Positions 1 to 7,642 of a stretch of 64,000 nt of DNA are shown piece after piece. The notes under the pieces were generated by a model that was not told the origin of the DNA, did no database searches, and saw nothing but the letters and a program-made list of their open reading frames with translations. Source of the stretch: Gammaproteobacteria bacterium. Lineage in GTDB: Bacteria > Pseudomonadota > Gammaproteobacteria > UBA4575. The stretch covers positions 186,001-250,000 of the forward strand of contig JAWPMW010000001.1 in NCBI GenBank assembly GCA_033344735.1, read 5' to 3'. How positions within the stretch are numbered: position 1 is the stretch's first letter; each line of letters begins with the position of its first letter. A program made the position numbers and the translations under genes.

Positions 1-486
1 ATGGAGAATTGCGCGTTATGTCATGAAGGTGATGACTTGGCAAGATACGCTAAAGATTTTGGTCCAATGATGGAACCAATGAAGGAATTGGCCAAAGCAG
101 CTTCACCACACCAGATGGCGTCAATGATGAATCCATTCATGAATTCAATGGGTGGAATGGGTGGCATGATGAATCCAGCCATGTACATGAATATGATGTA
201 TCCAATGATGGGAATGATGGGGCCAATGATGGGCATGATGGGACCTATGATGGGCGGCATGGGCGGTATGAACATGATGAACCCAATGGGCATGATGGGA
301 CCTATGATGGGCGGCATGGGCGGCATGGGCGGCATGAACATGATGAACCCAATGGGCATGATGGGTGGCAGTGGATATAACAACGCCAATCCAATGGGTC
401 AAATGATGAATCCAGAACAGTACACGGACTGGTTTAATCAAATGATGAAGTCATTTACTCCTGCTCAGCAACCTGCAAACAATTAG
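1..486 (+). CDS. CxxCH-containing protein with Met/Gly-rich repeat tail (probably 5'-truncated)
   Basis: The reading frame is open from the first base of the window, so the true start may lie upstream. Residues 4-8 read CALCH, a CxxCH haem c attachment motif, so this could be the C-terminal end of a c-type cytochrome. From about residue 40 to 125 the protein is almost entirely Met, Gly, Pro and Asn, built from repeats around MMGPMMGGMGG and NMMNPMGMMG; the same block starts at bases 231 and 288 (57 bp apart) and a shortened copy at 354. The last 35 residues regain normal composition (PEQYTDWFNQMM). I do not recognise the family. A Met-rich stretch can bind copper, but that is inference. The next gene is a sulfur transporter 170 bases downstream. 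Confidence 0.6.
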   Translation: MENCALCHEGDDLARYAKDFGPMMEPMKELAKAASPHQMASMMNPFMNSMGGMGGMMNPAMYMNMMYPMMGMMGPMMGMMGPMMGGMGGMNMMNPMGMMGPMMGGMGGMGGMNMMNPMGMMGGSGYNNANPMGQMMNPEQYTDWFNQMMKSFTPAQQPANN

Positions 487-598
487 TAATATTGTTTCTT
501 AATCCCCCATTCTAACGAGGGATAGTACGATTTAAGGAAGATTAATTTGACAAGGATGTCAATTTTTAAATTTATTTAACTCTATTTCACATAGTGGA

Positions 599-627
599 AT
601 GTCAATTATTCACTGTGCTGCTATAAT
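599..627 (+). promoter_or_regulatory. Candidate sigma-70 promoter for the YeeE/TsuA-like gene
   Basis: A perfect TATAAT at 622-627 is preceded at 17 bp by ATGTCA (599-604, 4 of 6 to consensus). The predicted start of transcription near 634 gives a leader of about 24 bases before the ATG at 658. The 9-mer ATGTCAATT occurs at 556-564 and again at 599-607, a direct repeat that could be a regulator site. Position and -10 match are seen; function is inferred. Confidence 0.45.
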
Positions 628-657
628 CGCGCCCTTTAAATCATTCGCGATCCCTTC

Positions 658-1800
658 ATGGAAGAACTTTCAAATATACATATCGTTGCAATTTGGGGCT
701 TTTGTATTGCTCTAGTGTTTGGCTTTGTCGGCAATAAAACCCACTTTTGTACAATGGGTGCTATCAGCGATGTCGTAAATATGGGTGCACGCGGGCGTAT
801 GGGTGCCTGGTTTGCAGGTATTGGTATTGCTGTTTTAGGTGTGCAAATTTTGCGCTCTTTTGGCTTTATTAGCCTGGGTGATTCAATGTATTTGTCTACC
901 CAGTTTTTAATTCTAAGCTACGTTCTTGGCGGTTTTATATTTGGTATTGGGATGACCCTGGCGGCTGGGTGCGGCCAACGAAATTTGGTTCGAGTGGGTG
1001 GTGGTAATCTAAAATCCTTAGTGGTCGTAATCGTCTTAGGTGTTACGGCCTATATGACATTACGTGGTTTATTGGCGCTGCTACGAATTAACTATATCTA
1101 CAAAGCTGATATTGAATTGCAAGATTTAGGCATGAATTCGCAAAGTCTATCTCAAGGTGTCAGTGCGTTAACCGGTATTCCTGATGGCACTGCTATGCAA
1201 ATTATTCTTGCTTTAATAATAGGTGTCGGTTTTCTTGCTTATGCCATTAAACAAGAAGAATTTCGTACTAGTTTTGATAATATTCTTGCTGGTTTAGCTG
1301 TTGGTGGTTGTGTCGTCGCAGCATGGTTTGTTACGGGATATATTGGTCAGGATGACTTTGATCCAATTGCACCACAGGGCTTAACTTTTATTGGTCCTAC
1401 AGGAAATACGCTTAGTTACTTGATGACCTTTACTGGTGCCCAAATTAATTTCGGTATTGCCGTGACGTTTGGGATGATTTTTGGTTCTTTTATTTATGCC
1501 ATTATTTCTGGAACATTTAGAATTGAAACATTCAGTAATCAATCTGAAATGGTTGGACATTTGATTGGCGCTGTAATGATGGGTTTTGGTGGAGTGCTTT
1601 CTTTTGGTTGTACTATTGGCCAAGGGGTTACAGGTATTTCTACTATGGCGATAGGGTCGTTCATAACTTTGCTAATGATTGTATTTGGCAGTGCGCTTAC
1701 AATGAAAGTGCAATACCATATGTTAGATGAGAAATCGTTTATTCCAGCAGTCTTTACAGGTGCAGCGGAATTATTGAACCCATTTCATAAAGAAGAATAA
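658..1800 (+). CDS. YeeE/YedE family sulfur (thiosulfate) transporter, TsuA-like
   Basis: Integral inner-membrane protein of 380 residues, almost wholly hydrophobic. It carries the three cysteine motifs that mark this family: THFC (Cys31), AAGCGQRN (Cys105) and FGCTIGQG (Cys318). In the characterised thiosulfate importer TsuA, equivalent cysteines line the path and hand thiosulfate through the membrane; by homology this protein should import thiosulfate or a related sulfur compound. The ATG at 658 has no obvious Shine-Dalgarno but follows a good promoter closely. Location in a genome with sox genes and tusA supports a sulfur role. Some YeeE proteins (PmpAB type) act with TusA-like partners, so the substrate is not certain. 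Confidence 0.8.
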   Translation: MEELSNIHIVAIWGFCIALVFGFVGNKTHFCTMGAISDVVNMGARGRMGAWFAGIGIAVLGVQILRSFGFISLGDSMYLSTQFLILSYVLGGFIFGIGMTLAAGCGQRNLVRVGGGNLKSLVVVIVLGVTAYMTLRGLLALLRINYIYKADIELQDLGMNSQSLSQGVSALTGIPDGTAMQIILALIIGVGFLAYAIKQEEFRTSFDNILAGLAVGGCVVAAWFVTGYIGQDDFDPIAPQGLTFIGPTGNTLSYLMTFTGAQINFGIAVTFGMIFGSFIYAIISGTFRIETFSNQSEMVGHLIGAVMMGFGGVLSFGCTIGQGVTGISTMAIGSFITLLMIVFGSALTMKVQYHMLDEKSFIPAVFTGAAELLNPFHKEE

Positions 1801-1829
1801 TTAATATAGATCAAATATTCACAAGGTGC

Positions 1830-1857
1830 TTTGCAACGCGCTCGTAATCAGTATAAT
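1830..1857 (+). promoter_or_regulatory. Candidate stable-RNA promoter for tRNA-Lys
   Basis: TATAAT at 1852-1857 with TTTGCA (1830-1835) 16 bp upstream, followed by the G/C-rich stretch GAGCACCCC typical of stringently controlled stable-RNA promoters. Transcription would begin about 90 bases before the mature tRNA. Seen as sequence match; activity inferred. Confidence 0.45.
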
Positions 1858-1956
1858 GAGCACCCCTCGTATTCCAACAGATTGTTTAATGAAGAATTCA
1901 TGTGGGATACCCCATCGAACCCGTTTACTGCTTACGCGGTAATTACAGTGTAATAT

Positions 1957-2032
1957 GGGCCGTTAGCTCAGTTGGTAGAGCAGTTGGCTTTTAACCAATT
2001 TGTCGAGCGTTCGAGTCGCTCACGGCCCACCA
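1957..2032 (+). tRNA. tRNA-Lys (anticodon TTT)
   Basis: A 76-base cloverleaf: acceptor GGGCCGT (1957-1963) pairs with ACGGCCC (2022-2028), discriminator A and encoded CCA at 2030-2032. The anticodon stem GTTGG/CCAAT encloses the loop CTTTTAA, giving anticodon TTT at 1990-1992. T-arm GAGCG/CGCTC around TTCGAGT is intact. Confidence 0.97.
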
Positions 2033-2148
2033 TTTAATTAACACTTATAAATTCCTGAAAAAATCTTAAAGACATTTGCCAGGCTTTGGTTGAATGCATT
2101 TCAAGTCCATTGCAATAAATAAGCGCAGCCTACTTTTTGCAATGCATG

Positions 2149-2174
2149 AAAAAAATCCCCGCAATTGCGGGGAT
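2149..2174 (-). terminator. Intrinsic terminator on the minus strand
   Basis: Perfect palindrome ATCCCCGCAATTGCGGGGAT at 2155-2174: an 8-bp stem with a 4-base loop. On the minus strand it is followed directly by seven T (A-run 2149-2155 on the plus strand), the form of an intrinsic terminator for transcripts coming from the right. The two small ORFs at 2333-2601 are the only minus-strand candidates it could serve. Smaller hairpins lie next to it (TGCCATAAATGGCA at about 2187). Confidence 0.75.
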
Positions 2175-2332
2175 AACTCAAGTACTGCCATAAATGGCAA
2201 GAGGAGTGCCCATGAAGGGCGAGGGAGAAGTCTAAAAAGTTAAAACTAAAAAATTAAGTTCCATTTTGCCAAGCATCAAATCTGACTGAATACTCTCAGG
2301 TGGTGCTTGTCATTTCCATATGAAATCTTTAA

Positions 2333-2440
2333 TTAACTAAAGATCGCGGAAACTAAGACAAAGGCCGCAACATAAAAAACTACAAGCACTACAGTTTCGA
2401 TGTTGAAACGGCATGAGATATCGTTGCAAAGTTTGTTCAT
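2333..2440 (-). CDS. Small hydrophobic protein, 35 aa (putative)
   Basis: ATG at 2438-2440 preceded by AGGAAAAACATTA, a plausible ribosome site. The product has a polar head with two Cys (MNKLCNDISC) and one membrane-spanning stretch (VVLVVFYVAAFVLVSAIF) at its C-terminus. It follows the 42-residue ORF by 32 bases on the same strand and both lie upstream of a minus-strand terminator. I recognise no family; the single-pass layout would suit a membrane-complex subunit, a small regulator or a type I toxin-like peptide. Evidence is the ribosome site, the membrane helix and the tandem layout only. Confidence 0.4.
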   Translation of the reverse strand: MNKLCNDISCRFNIETVVLVVFYVAAFVLVSAIFS

Positions 2441-2472
2441 TAATGTTTTTCCTATGTGGTTGAATCTTATAG

Positions 2473-2601
2473 CTAGTAGCGCTTGACTCTATTTCTTATT
2501 GAGACAGCGTTTTGCAGATTAGCGCTGTCCGCAATTAGTGGCAAAGAACACAATCCAATTAATGGAATTGCCATCAATACGGTCAAAATTAGTATTTCCA
2601 T
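2473..2601 (-). CDS. Small hydrophobic protein, 42 aa (putative)
   Basis: ATG at 2599-2601 with GGAG eight bases upstream (GGAGATAGACAG-ATG). The N-terminal half is a membrane helix or signal sequence (ILILTVLMAIPLIGLCSLPL) and the tail is polar and basic (SIRNRVKRY). It is the first of two tiny membrane ORFs on this strand. The upstream region (2640-2765) holds a large inverted repeat of TGTACAGGTA type, which could be its operator. No family recognised; too short for routine gene finders. Confidence 0.4.
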   Translation of the reverse strand: MEILILTVLMAIPLIGLCSLPLIADSANLQNAVSIRNRVKRY

Positions 2602-2699
2602 CTGTCTATCTCCATGGTTGTTGGGTTAGATGCGTATATGGTAAATACACTTCTTGGGAAGTATAATGCTCTTATGTATACGATATGTCTAATTATAAA

Positions 2700-2764
2700 A
2701 CCTGTACACATGGCCATATATCTGTATTTGTACAGGTAAATATATATAAATACCTGTACAAATA
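2700..2764. promoter_or_regulatory. Inverted repeat with three ACCTGTACA-type half sites
   Basis: TATTTGTACAGGTA (2725-2738) and TACCTGTACAAATA (2751-2764) form perfect 14-bp arms around a 12-bp A/T spacer. A third half site ACCTGTACA lies at 2700-2708 in the same orientation as the right arm. The element sits between the minus-strand membrane ORFs and the decayed plus-strand ORF, where a divergent control region would be. Binding of a dimeric regulator is inference; the repeat itself is plain. Confidence 0.55.
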
Positions 2765-2797
2765 AAATTGATTGTCTTGGCTTATAAGTATTCTTGC

Positions 2798-3019
2798 ATG
2801 AGGCAAAAGACGATTATGCTGACAACAATTTTAAACGAGTTAATTAGCACATCATCTTTTAGACAGATAGTTGGCATTAGAATGGAATCAGTCCTGAATG
2901 TTGATCAAGGTGTATCAACGCAAGCCATATGAAAATATGTTGAGAAGTTTAGAAAGTTGAATTAAACAAATAATGTACCTCAAGCAGCACAAACATTTAA
3001 TCAATTATGTAAACGTTAG
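2798..3019 (+). pseudogene. Decayed short ORF (possible pseudogene)
   Basis: An ATG at 2798 opens 44 codons ending in TGA at 2930-2932. The same frame continues with protein-like sequence through a second stop (TAA after KYVEKFRKLN) to a third stop at 3017-3019 (PQAAQTFNQLCKR). The whole reads like one protein of about 73 residues interrupted twice. I recognise no family, so decay is inferred from sequence character, not from an alignment. The rest of 2041-3028 holds the two tiny ORFs, the terminator and the inverted repeat, and nothing else I can support. Confidence 0.3.
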
Positions 3020-3028
3020 AATACTGCG

Positions 3029-3505
3029 ATGAATATATTTGTTCTTGATACAAACATAAATAAATGTGCAAAATACCATTGTGACCAGCATGTGATAAAA
3101 ATGATTTTAGAAAGCGTACAAATTATGTGTACCGCTTTAAACAAGAAGGGATTTACTACTCCATATAAGTCTACACATGTGAAACATCCTTGCGTGCTTT
3201 GGGTGGAAGAATCTTATGATAACTTTCTTTGGCTTTCTAAATTAGCAGTCTCGTTAAATGAAGAATATAAATTTCGATATAAGAAAACAAAAAATCACAG
3301 TTCAATTGAAGTGCTGAATAAAATTAAGCTAAATAAATTTGAATCAATAGGATTAACTGAATTTGCACAAGCAATGCCTGAGCAATTCAAAGTTCAAGGT
3401 GATGCAGTCAGCGCTTATCGAAATTTTTATTTAGGTGAAAAAATGAAATTTGCAAAATGGACTCGCAGAAAGCCTCCATTTTGGGTAAAAGATATTCATA
3501 ACTGA
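3029..3505 (+). CDS. Conserved protein of unknown function (MNIFVLD...HCDQHVIKM family)
   Basis: 158 residues starting MNIFVLDTNINKCAKYHCDQ. The pattern of an N-terminal MNIFVLD strand, HCDQHVIKMILES, a HPCVLW segment and a C-terminal AYRNFYLGEKMKFAKWTRR block belongs to a conserved family that I associate with bacteria and tailed phages, without an established function that I can name. Conserved His, Cys and Asp near the N-terminus look like a metal or active site, which is inference. The ribosome site is weak. It precedes the flavin reductase by about 90 bases on the same strand. Confidence 0.55.
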   Translation: MNIFVLDTNINKCAKYHCDQHVIKMILESVQIMCTALNKKGFTTPYKSTHVKHPCVLWVEESYDNFLWLSKLAVSLNEEYKFRYKKTKNHSSIEVLNKIKLNKFESIGLTEFAQAMPEQFKVQGDAVSAYRNFYLGEKMKFAKWTRRKPPFWVKDIHN

Positions 3506-3592
3506 CCGCACTTGAGTTTACAGAGGAAAAAATCTAAGAAATTTAGAGAGAATTTCCTTAGAATTGGACTTAAAATTTTAGTAAGGAATAGA

Positions 3593-4201
3593 ATGAAAAT
3601 TGGAATTATTAGTGGAAGCCATCGCAGTCCTTCTCAGAGTGAAAAAGTAGCAAATTACATGAGTGGGTGCCTGATTGATGAAGGGGTGAAAACCTGGGTT
3701 TATCCATTGGCCAAGAACCCTTTACCATTGTGGGATCAATCTATCTGGGAAGGAGAAAAAGCATGGTCAGAACGTTTGCAGCCTGTTAAAAATGAACTGA
3801 GTGAGTGTGATGGTTTTATCATTATATCGCCTGAATGGCATGGCCAGGTACCATCAGGATTAAAAAACTTTTTCCTTTTTTTTGGTCATGCAGAATTTGG
3901 GCATAAACCAGCTTTACTTGTCTCAGTTTCATCAGGTGATGGCGGCGCATATCCGATTGCTGAATTACGTATGAGCAGCTATAAGAATAACCGGATTTGT
4001 TATCTTCCAGAGCACTTGATTTTACGTAAAGTCGAAAAAATCTTAAATGAGGATCCTAATGATAATGATGAAAGTTTGGATTCATATTATCGTGAGCGCA
4101 TAAATTGGACATTGGGAATATTGAAAGGTTATACCACTGCATTGAAGCCTATGCGTGATACCACGCAAATTTTTCATGATAAATTCGGTTATGGTATGTA
4201 A
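3593..4201 (+). CDS. NADPH-dependent FMN reductase family protein
   Basis: Flavodoxin-like fold protein of 202 residues. MKIGIISGSHRSPSQSEK gives the first beta strand and the phosphate-binding loop for FMN (GSHRSPSQS), and IISPEWHGQVPSGLKNFF matches the family's second flavin-contacting segment (usually PEYNGS.P..LKN). The frame is open from 3512 but the ATG at 3593 follows GTAAGGAAT and begins exactly at the conserved strand, so I use it. Likely a cytoplasmic NAD(P)H:flavin or quinone/azo-type reductase. The C-terminal 60 residues (DSYYRERINWTLGILKGY) extend past the usual domain. Confidence 0.7.
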   Translation: MKIGIISGSHRSPSQSEKVANYMSGCLIDEGVKTWVYPLAKNPLPLWDQSIWEGEKAWSERLQPVKNELSECDGFIIISPEWHGQVPSGLKNFFLFFGHAEFGHKPALLVSVSSGDGGAYPIAELRMSSYKNNRICYLPEHLILRKVEKILNEDPNDNDESLDSYYRERINWTLGILKGYTTALKPMRDTTQIFHDKFGYGM

Positions 4202-4406
4202 GGTTAATGTAAATGAGTGTGCATAGTAAATTCATAAATTTATAATCTTAGGATTGATCTTAAGAGGAAAATAGAACTCCCCAAAGCGTGAATAATTTAC
4301 GTGCTATATATGCTGCTAAATAATTCAGACAATGTAATAGTAGTTACTTTTTGTTTTTAAGCCTTTCCTGAATGTCTGCTATTGAGTCGAAAGACGATAC
4401 GCAATT

Positions 4407-4892
4407 ATGAATATCAGAGAAGCAAGCAATACTGATTTCGATCTTATATGGCCGATCTTCCAGGAGGTCGTTACTGTAGGTGATACCTATGCTTATTCGC
4501 CGGATTTAACTAAAGAACAGGCATTTCATTTGTGGATGGAAATCCCACGTAAAACATTCGTTATTGAGCATGAAAATAAAGTTCTAGGTACATATTACAT
4601 AAAAACAAACCATGCTGGTCCGGGAGATCATGTTTGTAATTGTGGGTATATGGTTTCCTCGAAAGCAAGAGGAAAAGGTTTAGCTACTAGCATGTGTGAA
4701 CATTCTCAAAAGATAGCGCGTGAGCTAGGGTATAAGGCAATGCAGTTTAATTTTGTTGCTTCGACTAACAAGGGTGCTATTAGACTTTGGGGTAAATTAG
4801 GGTATCAAACTGTTGGTCGCCTACCAAAAGCATTTAATCATCCAGGCGAGGGATATGTAGATGCTTTGATTATGTTCAAGTGGCTAGAATGA
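4407..4892 (+). CDS. GNAT family N-acetyltransferase
   Basis: 161 residues beginning MNIREASNTDFDLIWPIFQE, the usual first strand and helix of GNAT enzymes. The acetyl-CoA pyrophosphate loop is SSKARGKGLATSMCEH (about residues 89-104), and ASTNKGAIRLWGKLGYQTVGRLP is the following catalytic and C-terminal region. Its closest character is the RimI/PhnO-like group of small-molecule or amino-acid acetyltransferases. The substrate cannot be read from sequence. It stands alone between unrelated genes. Confidence 0.75.
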   Translation: MNIREASNTDFDLIWPIFQEVVTVGDTYAYSPDLTKEQAFHLWMEIPRKTFVIEHENKVLGTYYIKTNHAGPGDHVCNCGYMVSSKARGKGLATSMCEHSQKIARELGYKAMQFNFVASTNKGAIRLWGKLGYQTVGRLPKAFNHPGEGYVDALIMFKWLE

Positions 4893-4941
4893 CTGTATTT
4901 GAATCGATACTAGGCATTATGATTTAAGCAATATTTAGAAT

Positions 4942-5175
4942 ATGAGAACATTCTTTCATATATTTTTTGGTTTAATAATAGGATTAATCACTGCGTGGTT
5001 TTTAACGCTAATATTTTTATATGCCGTTCCATTTATATTTAGTGGTTTAGGGCAAGATTCGATGTCGCAAGGGATAATGGGGACACTGTTATTAGTTTTT
5101 ACAGCGCCGTTGCTTGGCGTGCTTGGTGGTCTAATTGGTTACAGAAAATCAAAAAATATTAGTCCTAAGCGCTAA
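4942..5175 (+). CDS. Small membrane protein, two predicted helices
   Basis: 77 residues with one strongly hydrophobic segment at 5-35 and another at 45-68, the latter ending in GGLIGYRKSKN, a basic cytoplasmic tail. No family recognised and no good ribosome site, but the codon pattern and length make it credible. The 350 bases after it (5176-5525) hold no gene or hairpin that I can support. Confidence 0.5.
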   Translation: MRTFFHIFFGLIIGLITAWFLTLIFLYAVPFIFSGLGQDSMSQGIMGTLLLVFTAPLLGVLGGLIGYRKSKNISPKR

Positions 5176-5525
5176 GTCTGAATGAACAAATGACTAAAAG
5201 CTTAAATGATTTCTTTTAGGCCATAAGCAATCATTAAAAGAGTACTCAAATACCCCTATGATTTCTAATCGTCGTCATCGTCTACACGTTAATATCTGTG
5301 AGATGTTTTTCCCATTAATCTATCTCTCTATCAGGTACTAATATCACTTTGTGAGACAGGTCAATATTTTCATGTTGGTGCGAGTGTTAGGCTTGCTCAA
5401 TCAAGGTATTTTCCGGTTGTTTGGCTGTATGTCATGAATAAGGCCGTTTATCTTCTATCTTTGAAGAGTATTTAGAAAACACCTATCTTTTAGAGTACAC
5501 CTTAATTGAGTTTGTTTAACCAGCC

Positions 5526-6485
5526 ATGCTAGACGTATTTATCACAGTGGATGTAGAGATTTGGTGCGATGGTTGGAAAAATATCGACCAGAAATTTCCC
5601 AGGGCATTTGATTCATACATCTATGGACCAACACCAAGTGGCGATTGTGGCTTGCCGTTAAAACTCAAAATTTTACAAGAACATGGAATTAGGGCGACAT
5701 TTTTTGTAGAGCCTCTATTTGCAACTAGATTTGGCCTCGAGCCTCTTCAGGAAATTGTCAGTTTGATCAAAGAATATGATCAGGATATACAGTTGCATCT
5801 TCATACGGAGTGGGTTGATGAAGCAAATAAACCTCTCTTTCCAGAAAATACAAACAAGCGTCAACATATTAAATATTATTCGCTTGAGGAACAGTGCAAG
5901 CTGATAGAAACAGGGGTGAATTTATTAAAGCAGTGTGGTTGTGAAGACGTTAAAGCATTTAGAGCAGGTAGCTTTGGGGCAAATATGGATACACTTGAGG
6001 CACTAAGGCGCAATGATATATTTATTGATTCCAGCTATAACTATACTTTTCTCAATAAGAACTGCGACATTGAATACCCAACACCTTTATATCAGCCAGC
6101 TTTGATAAATGGTGTCTATGAGTATCCGCTTAGCTATTTCCATGATAGCAATAGTGCTCGTCATGCCCAGTTGGGTGCATGCACAAGCCGTGAGTTGATA
6201 CATTGCATGCAGCAAGCCGAAACTCTGGGATGGGATTCATTCGTTATACTTTCACATAACTTTGAATTGATGAACACTAAAAAATCTGGTCCTGATAATA
6301 CTGTCATTAATAGATTTCGTAGAGTGTGCGAATTTCTGGATCAACATAGAGATGAGTTTATAAGCTGCACTTTTAGTGAATTAGCCCCCGCTGTTGGTGA
6401 TCAAAGTATACAACCGCCAATAAAATCTAAATGGCTTGATTCCAAAGTTCGTATGTTTGAGCAAATTATGAGGAGATTGCATTGA
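5526..6485 (+). CDS. Polysaccharide deacetylase family protein
   Basis: 319 residues with the NodB-like fold. The first motif is FITVDVEIW (residues 5-13), with the metal-binding Asp pair position; HLHTEW (about 91-96) gives the His-x-His motif, FRAGSFGAN (about 146-154) is the arginine motif and ILSHNFEL (about 238-245) the last His motif. Such enzymes remove acetyl groups from cell-surface polysaccharides. It overlaps the acyltransferase that follows by four bases (TTGA), so the two are translationally coupled. Pairing of a deacetylase and a FemAB-like enzyme is typical of exopolysaccharide loci linked to exosortase systems. Confidence 0.75.
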   Translation: MLDVFITVDVEIWCDGWKNIDQKFPRAFDSYIYGPTPSGDCGLPLKLKILQEHGIRATFFVEPLFATRFGLEPLQEIVSLIKEYDQDIQLHLHTEWVDEANKPLFPENTNKRQHIKYYSLEEQCKLIETGVNLLKQCGCEDVKAFRAGSFGANMDTLEALRRNDIFIDSSYNYTFLNKNCDIEYPTPLYQPALINGVYEYPLSYFHDSNSARHAQLGACTSRELIHCMQQAETLGWDSFVILSHNFELMNTKKSGPDNTVINRFRRVCEFLDQHRDEFISCTFSELAPAVGDQSIQPPIKSKWLDSKVRMFEQIMRRLH

Positions 6486-7432
6486 TTGTTCCTTGGCATA
6501 ACATTGACTATCCATTAGGCTTTTATTTGGGTGACAAGCGTCTTTTTTCTAAGAAATTTGCGCTTTGTGGCTGTGAAGTTGGACTTGTTCAGGGTATTAA
6601 CTCCGCAGAGGTTATTGCCAGTAAACCTGAGTTAGAGAGTGGGCAAGATGGCTATATGATGCGAGGCCTACCTGTAGAGGAAGTGCCAGACAAATTGACT
6701 GACGAGGGTAATTTTATTTGTTATACCCCTAATGTATACAAACGTTATTATGCTGAATTAAATACTGACTATGATACTTATCTAAAAAGTTTTTCATCAA
6801 AAACTCGCTCTACGATCCGACGAAAAGTGAAAAAGTTTTTGCAAAGCTCTAATGGCGACGTTGAATTTAAATGCTATAAAACAGCAACTGAGGTTAATGA
6901 ATTTTTTAGTATCGCAGCAGCGCTTTCAAGTAAGACCTATCAGGAAAATTTGTTGGGAGTGGGTTTGCCGACATCTGAAGAGTACAAGCAGGAAATGCTT
7001 GAGCAGGCAGATAAAAATAAAATCCGTGCATATTTACTGTTTCATGATAACAAAGCGGTGGCTTATTTATTTCTAACTTCTCGCGGTGACAGTTTGATAT
7101 ACGATTATTTAGGTTACGATCCGGAGTATATGAAGTGGTCTGTCGGTACAGTATTAAACTGGCTGGCCTTTGAAGAATTGTTTAAAGAGCAGACTTTCTC
7201 CATGCTTGACTTTACAGAAGGCGAAAGTCAGCAAAAATCAACTTTCAGCACAGCTAGTCTGACTTGTGCGAATACTTTTTATATTAGAAAAAATTTAGTA
7301 AATCGATGCTTTTTATTCGCTCATTTGGGGATAGATGAAATATCAAAATACTTGGGTGACCTGCTTGATAAGCTGGGTGTAAAGGCAAAAATACGTAAAT
7401 GGCTGCGCCATGGAATGACCAGCCGCGCTTAA
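6482..7432 (+). CDS. GNAT/FemAB-like acyltransferase (BioF2/CelD type)
   Basis: 316 residues; starts at a TTG that overlaps the previous stop codon. The motif KTRSTIRRKVKKF followed by a helical stretch and then AYLLFHDNKAVAYLFLTSRGDSLIYDYLGYD is the signature of the Acetyltransf_6 (BioF2/CelD) domain, with a C-terminal LDFTEGESQQKSTF. These enzymes attach acyl or aminoacyl groups during cell-envelope or exopolysaccharide synthesis. Its coupling to the deacetylase argues that both modify the same polymer. The exact donor and acceptor are unknown. Confidence 0.7.
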   Translation: MIVPWHNIDYPLGFYLGDKRLFSKKFALCGCEVGLVQGINSAEVIASKPELESGQDGYMMRGLPVEEVPDKLTDEGNFICYTPNVYKRYYAELNTDYDTYLKSFSSKTRSTIRRKVKKFLQSSNGDVEFKCYKTATEVNEFFSIAAALSSKTYQENLLGVGLPTSEEYKQEMLEQADKNKIRAYLLFHDNKAVAYLFLTSRGDSLIYDYLGYDPEYMKWSVGTVLNWLAFEELFKEQTFSMLDFTEGESQQKSTFSTASLTCANTFYIRKNLVNRCFLFAHLGIDEISKYLGDLLDKLGVKAKIRKWLRHGMTSRA

Positions 7433-7642
7433 GTGGTTTTTGACTGCATTTTATGAGCCCATCAAAAACTTCGTCCTTAAAACATAACTTTAGTGGCAAA
7501 TAGCCAGAAAATGGCACTATAGTCGTTTAAATAAGCCTTTTTAAACTATAAGGTTTTCCTATTGTCTTTAAACTAGACTACTGTCATTTATTGTCGTGAC
7601 AGTATTAAATCTTATTCAATATAAAAGCAGGTTGTTTGAGTC

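Noticed and set aside
145-441. Minus-strand ORF rich in His opposite the Met/Gly repeats
   Set aside because: His-rich sequence is simply the complement of ATG/GGC repeats read in another frame; it has no ribosome site.
1957-2032. Integration site (att) of a mobile element at tRNA-Lys
   Set aside because: No integrase gene and no repeated tRNA 3' end was found in the following region.
2143-2240. CRISPR-like or repeat cluster after tRNA-Lys
   Set aside because: The small hairpins differ in sequence and there is no regular spacing; only the terminator stem is convincing.
2722-2735. LexA-like box CTGTATTTGTACAG
   Set aside because: The spacer between CTGT and ACAG is 6 bases instead of the 8 required in gammaproteobacteria; it is better explained as part of the larger inverted repeat.
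2700-2737. lux box for quorum sensing
   Set aside because: Half sites ACCTGT and ACAGGT are 38 bp end to end, not 20, and no LuxR/LuxI gene is nearby.
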